DNA of 64,000 bases from Blepharisma stoltei (taxonomy: Eukaryota > Ciliophora > Heterotrichea > Heterotrichida > Blepharismidae). The stretch spans positions 248,001 to 312,000 of the forward strand of contig CAJZBQ010000035.1 of NCBI GenBank assembly GCA_914767885.1, given 5' to 3'. This document shows positions 62,507-64,000 of this stretch, piece by piece; position 1 is the first letter of the stretch; the number at the start of each line of letters is the position of its first letter. Position numbers and translations under genes: made by a program. The notes beneath the pieces were generated by a model that was not told where the DNA came from, made no database searches, and saw only the letters and a program-made list of their open reading frames with translations.

Positions 62507-64000
62507 TTATGGTCTATCATCAAAAATGTGTTGCATCATCGTTCGAAACTCATTCAAGTCGATTTCTCCGTCACCATTCTCATCTACCTCAGCGATCATG
62601 TCTTTTCAGACCTCATCTGTAGCAATTAGCTCTTTTCCAAAAATATTTTTTAGCTCAATTGCGCTGATTTTACCACTCCCATCTTCATCGAACGCGCTAA
62701 AGGCAGAATCGAGGTTTTCTATGCACAACAAGCTTTCTTTTCTTGCTGTAGCCATGATAAACTCTGTATAATCGATAAATCCCGAGTTATTCACGTCGAC
62801 TTGCTTTATGATATCTTCAATGTCTTTTTGGCTGAATCCATTTCCACCTAAAGAATAGAAGGCTTCAAGGACTTCTTCTTTGCTTAGTTTGCCATCACCA
62901 TTTGTGTCCATGTCTCGGAAAGCTTCGCCTAACTTTTTGATTTCTTCTTTGTTGCTGATTTGGGAGGCAATGTAGGTTAAAACGGCGCGTTGTAATTTTT
63001 GTTCAACTCGAAAAGTTTTGAGGTTTTGGAGAGAAATTTGGGCGATGTTTTCATCTCTTGGAATAGTTGAGGCGTTATAGATCATTCATTCGTCTTGAAC
63101 AGCTTCGTTTGCGGAGATTCGGGTGCCTGGGTCATAGTCAAGCATTCTTGTTATTAGCTTTTTTGCCATTGGAGTTACCCCTTCTCATGATGGGCTGTCA
63201 AAGGAAAATTCTCCTTTTTGAACTCTTCTGACAATTTGTGGGCCACTGCTTCCATTAAATGGAGGTCGCCCACACAGCAGTATATACAAAATCACTCCAC
63301 AGCTCCACATATCACATTTTTCATTGTAGCTTCTCCGCAAAACTTCTGGAGCAACATAATATGAGGTCCCATATTTCTTGGTCATACTCACTTTTGAGTC
63401 AAAAAACGCAGATAACCCGAAATCGATAACTTTCAAAGTTGCTTCATGAGACTGCGCATCTATTAGCAAATTTTCTGGTTTTAAGTCCCTATGGACAATG
63501 TTGTTTTGGTGGCAATATGCTACAGCACTGAGAAGCTGCCTCATAAATTGGGCTGCTATTGGTTCTGACAGCATTTTGCTTTTTATAATATAGTCAAACA
63601 ATTCCCCTCCTGGCACATATTCAGTCACTAAATGATAATTTGAGTCATCTTCATAGAACTCGTATAACTTTATGATATTGGGATGATCCATTTGTTTGAG
63701 AATTTCAATTTCCGTAAAAAATCGAGCACGGAGCTTCGTATCTTTACCTATGTTTTCCTTTGAAATCGTTTTGATAGCCCTTTTCAAGCCTGTAATTTTA
63801 TTTGAAGCAAGTCTGACTTCTCCGTATGAGCCTGCATATATCGCTTTTTCAAATGAATAATGTTCCTCAATGTTTCCTTTACGCCGACCTACAAAAAGTG
63901 AAGGATGAAAGGCTAATTGATCTTTGGATTCCACCTTTATAAGTCGGCTTGATTGAAAGCCATCTCTTTTTGAATTGAGATTGTCATCAGATGTTTTTTT
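62507..64000 (-). CDS. Calcium-dependent protein kinase 2, 5' partial
   Basis: The reading frame runs off the right edge; the visible N-terminus is SKRDGFQSSRLIKVESKDQ. Kinase: AGSYGEVRLA (glycine loop with Ala in place of the first Gly), RAIKTI, HRDLKPENLLI, DFGLSAFF, GTSYYVAPEV. Trp is encoded by TGA near 63184 (SPSWEGV), 63087 and 62608. Four EF-hands: DTNGDGKLSKEEV, DVNNSGFIDYTEF, DEDGSGKISAIEL, DENGDGEIDLNEF. The end FDDRP is followed by TAA 62507. It is a paralogue of the gene at 25240; the C-termini are similar. Confidence 0.95.

Noticed and set aside
1-64000. tRNA, rRNA or CRISPR loci
   Set aside because: None was recognised on either strand; repeats present are transposon-related and not regularly spaced.

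Overview
The window reads as germline (micronuclear) DNA of a heterotrich ciliate, most likely Blepharisma or a close relative. Three things point there. In-frame TGA codons sit at conserved Trp positions in almost every gene and all genes end in TAA or TAG, so UGA encodes Trp. Several genes carry 15-nt GT..AG introns, a heterotrich hallmark. Genes are packed on both strands in AT-rich DNA with short intergenic gaps.

The striking feature is that many conserved genes are interrupted by DNA that must be removed for the protein to be made. I find about 20 insertions flanked by TA dinucleotides where joining TA to TA restores the frame and often a textbook motif (GSK3 LFNWTPQEL, CKS1 LLSDEEW, kinesin VSIWEGLE). 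These behave as internal eliminated sequences (IESs). They range from about 71 bp to nearly 400 bp and include a MITE-like family with ends resembling TTACTCCCCCCTCCGTGAGC, GC-rich palindromes, and short elements with weak ends. Many unrelated ones share a terminal TTA(A)CTCC-like motif. A second class is SINE-like retroposons flanked by 12-24 bp target-site duplications, several inside coding exons. A 2.9-kb element with about 0.7-kb terminal inverted repeats contains a nested 1.3-kb element, which itself contains a nested retroposon.

Layout. 1-5.3 kb: acid sphingomyelinase-like enzyme, a hypothetical gene, a cyclic-nucleotide-gated-type K+ channel. 6-13.3 kb: two GSK3 kinases, a coiled-coil protein, a TBL2-like WD40 protein, a TPR protein. 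13.3-22 kb: a hypothetical gene, two kinesins and a Polo-like kinase, all but the first rich in IESs. 23-27 kb: a SAXO-like axonemal protein, a small acylated coiled-coil protein, a calcium-dependent protein kinase. 27-40.4 kb: importin-beta/IPO5, an unassigned gene, an ankyrin protein, a TBC RabGAP, TMEM184, and SCC2/NIPBL with a PHD finger. 41-46.7 kb: CKS1, SOSS-B type OB-fold protein, IFT70/TTC30. 46.8-49.7 kb: nested transposons. 49.7-64 kb: EF-hand protein, coiled-coil protein, two cysteine-rich secreted proteins, ARP6, a small membrane protein, RPN11, an LSD1-type zinc-finger protein, a MORN protein, a long coiled-coil protein, Maf, and a second CDPK running off the window.

The genes are a housekeeping mix (cell cycle, cilia, transport, proteasome, chromatin) without operon logic. 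The biological theme is genome editing: the same locus would be unreadable without precise DNA elimination during macronuclear development. Boundaries given for IESs are inferred from frame and homology only; no somatic sequence was available for comparison.
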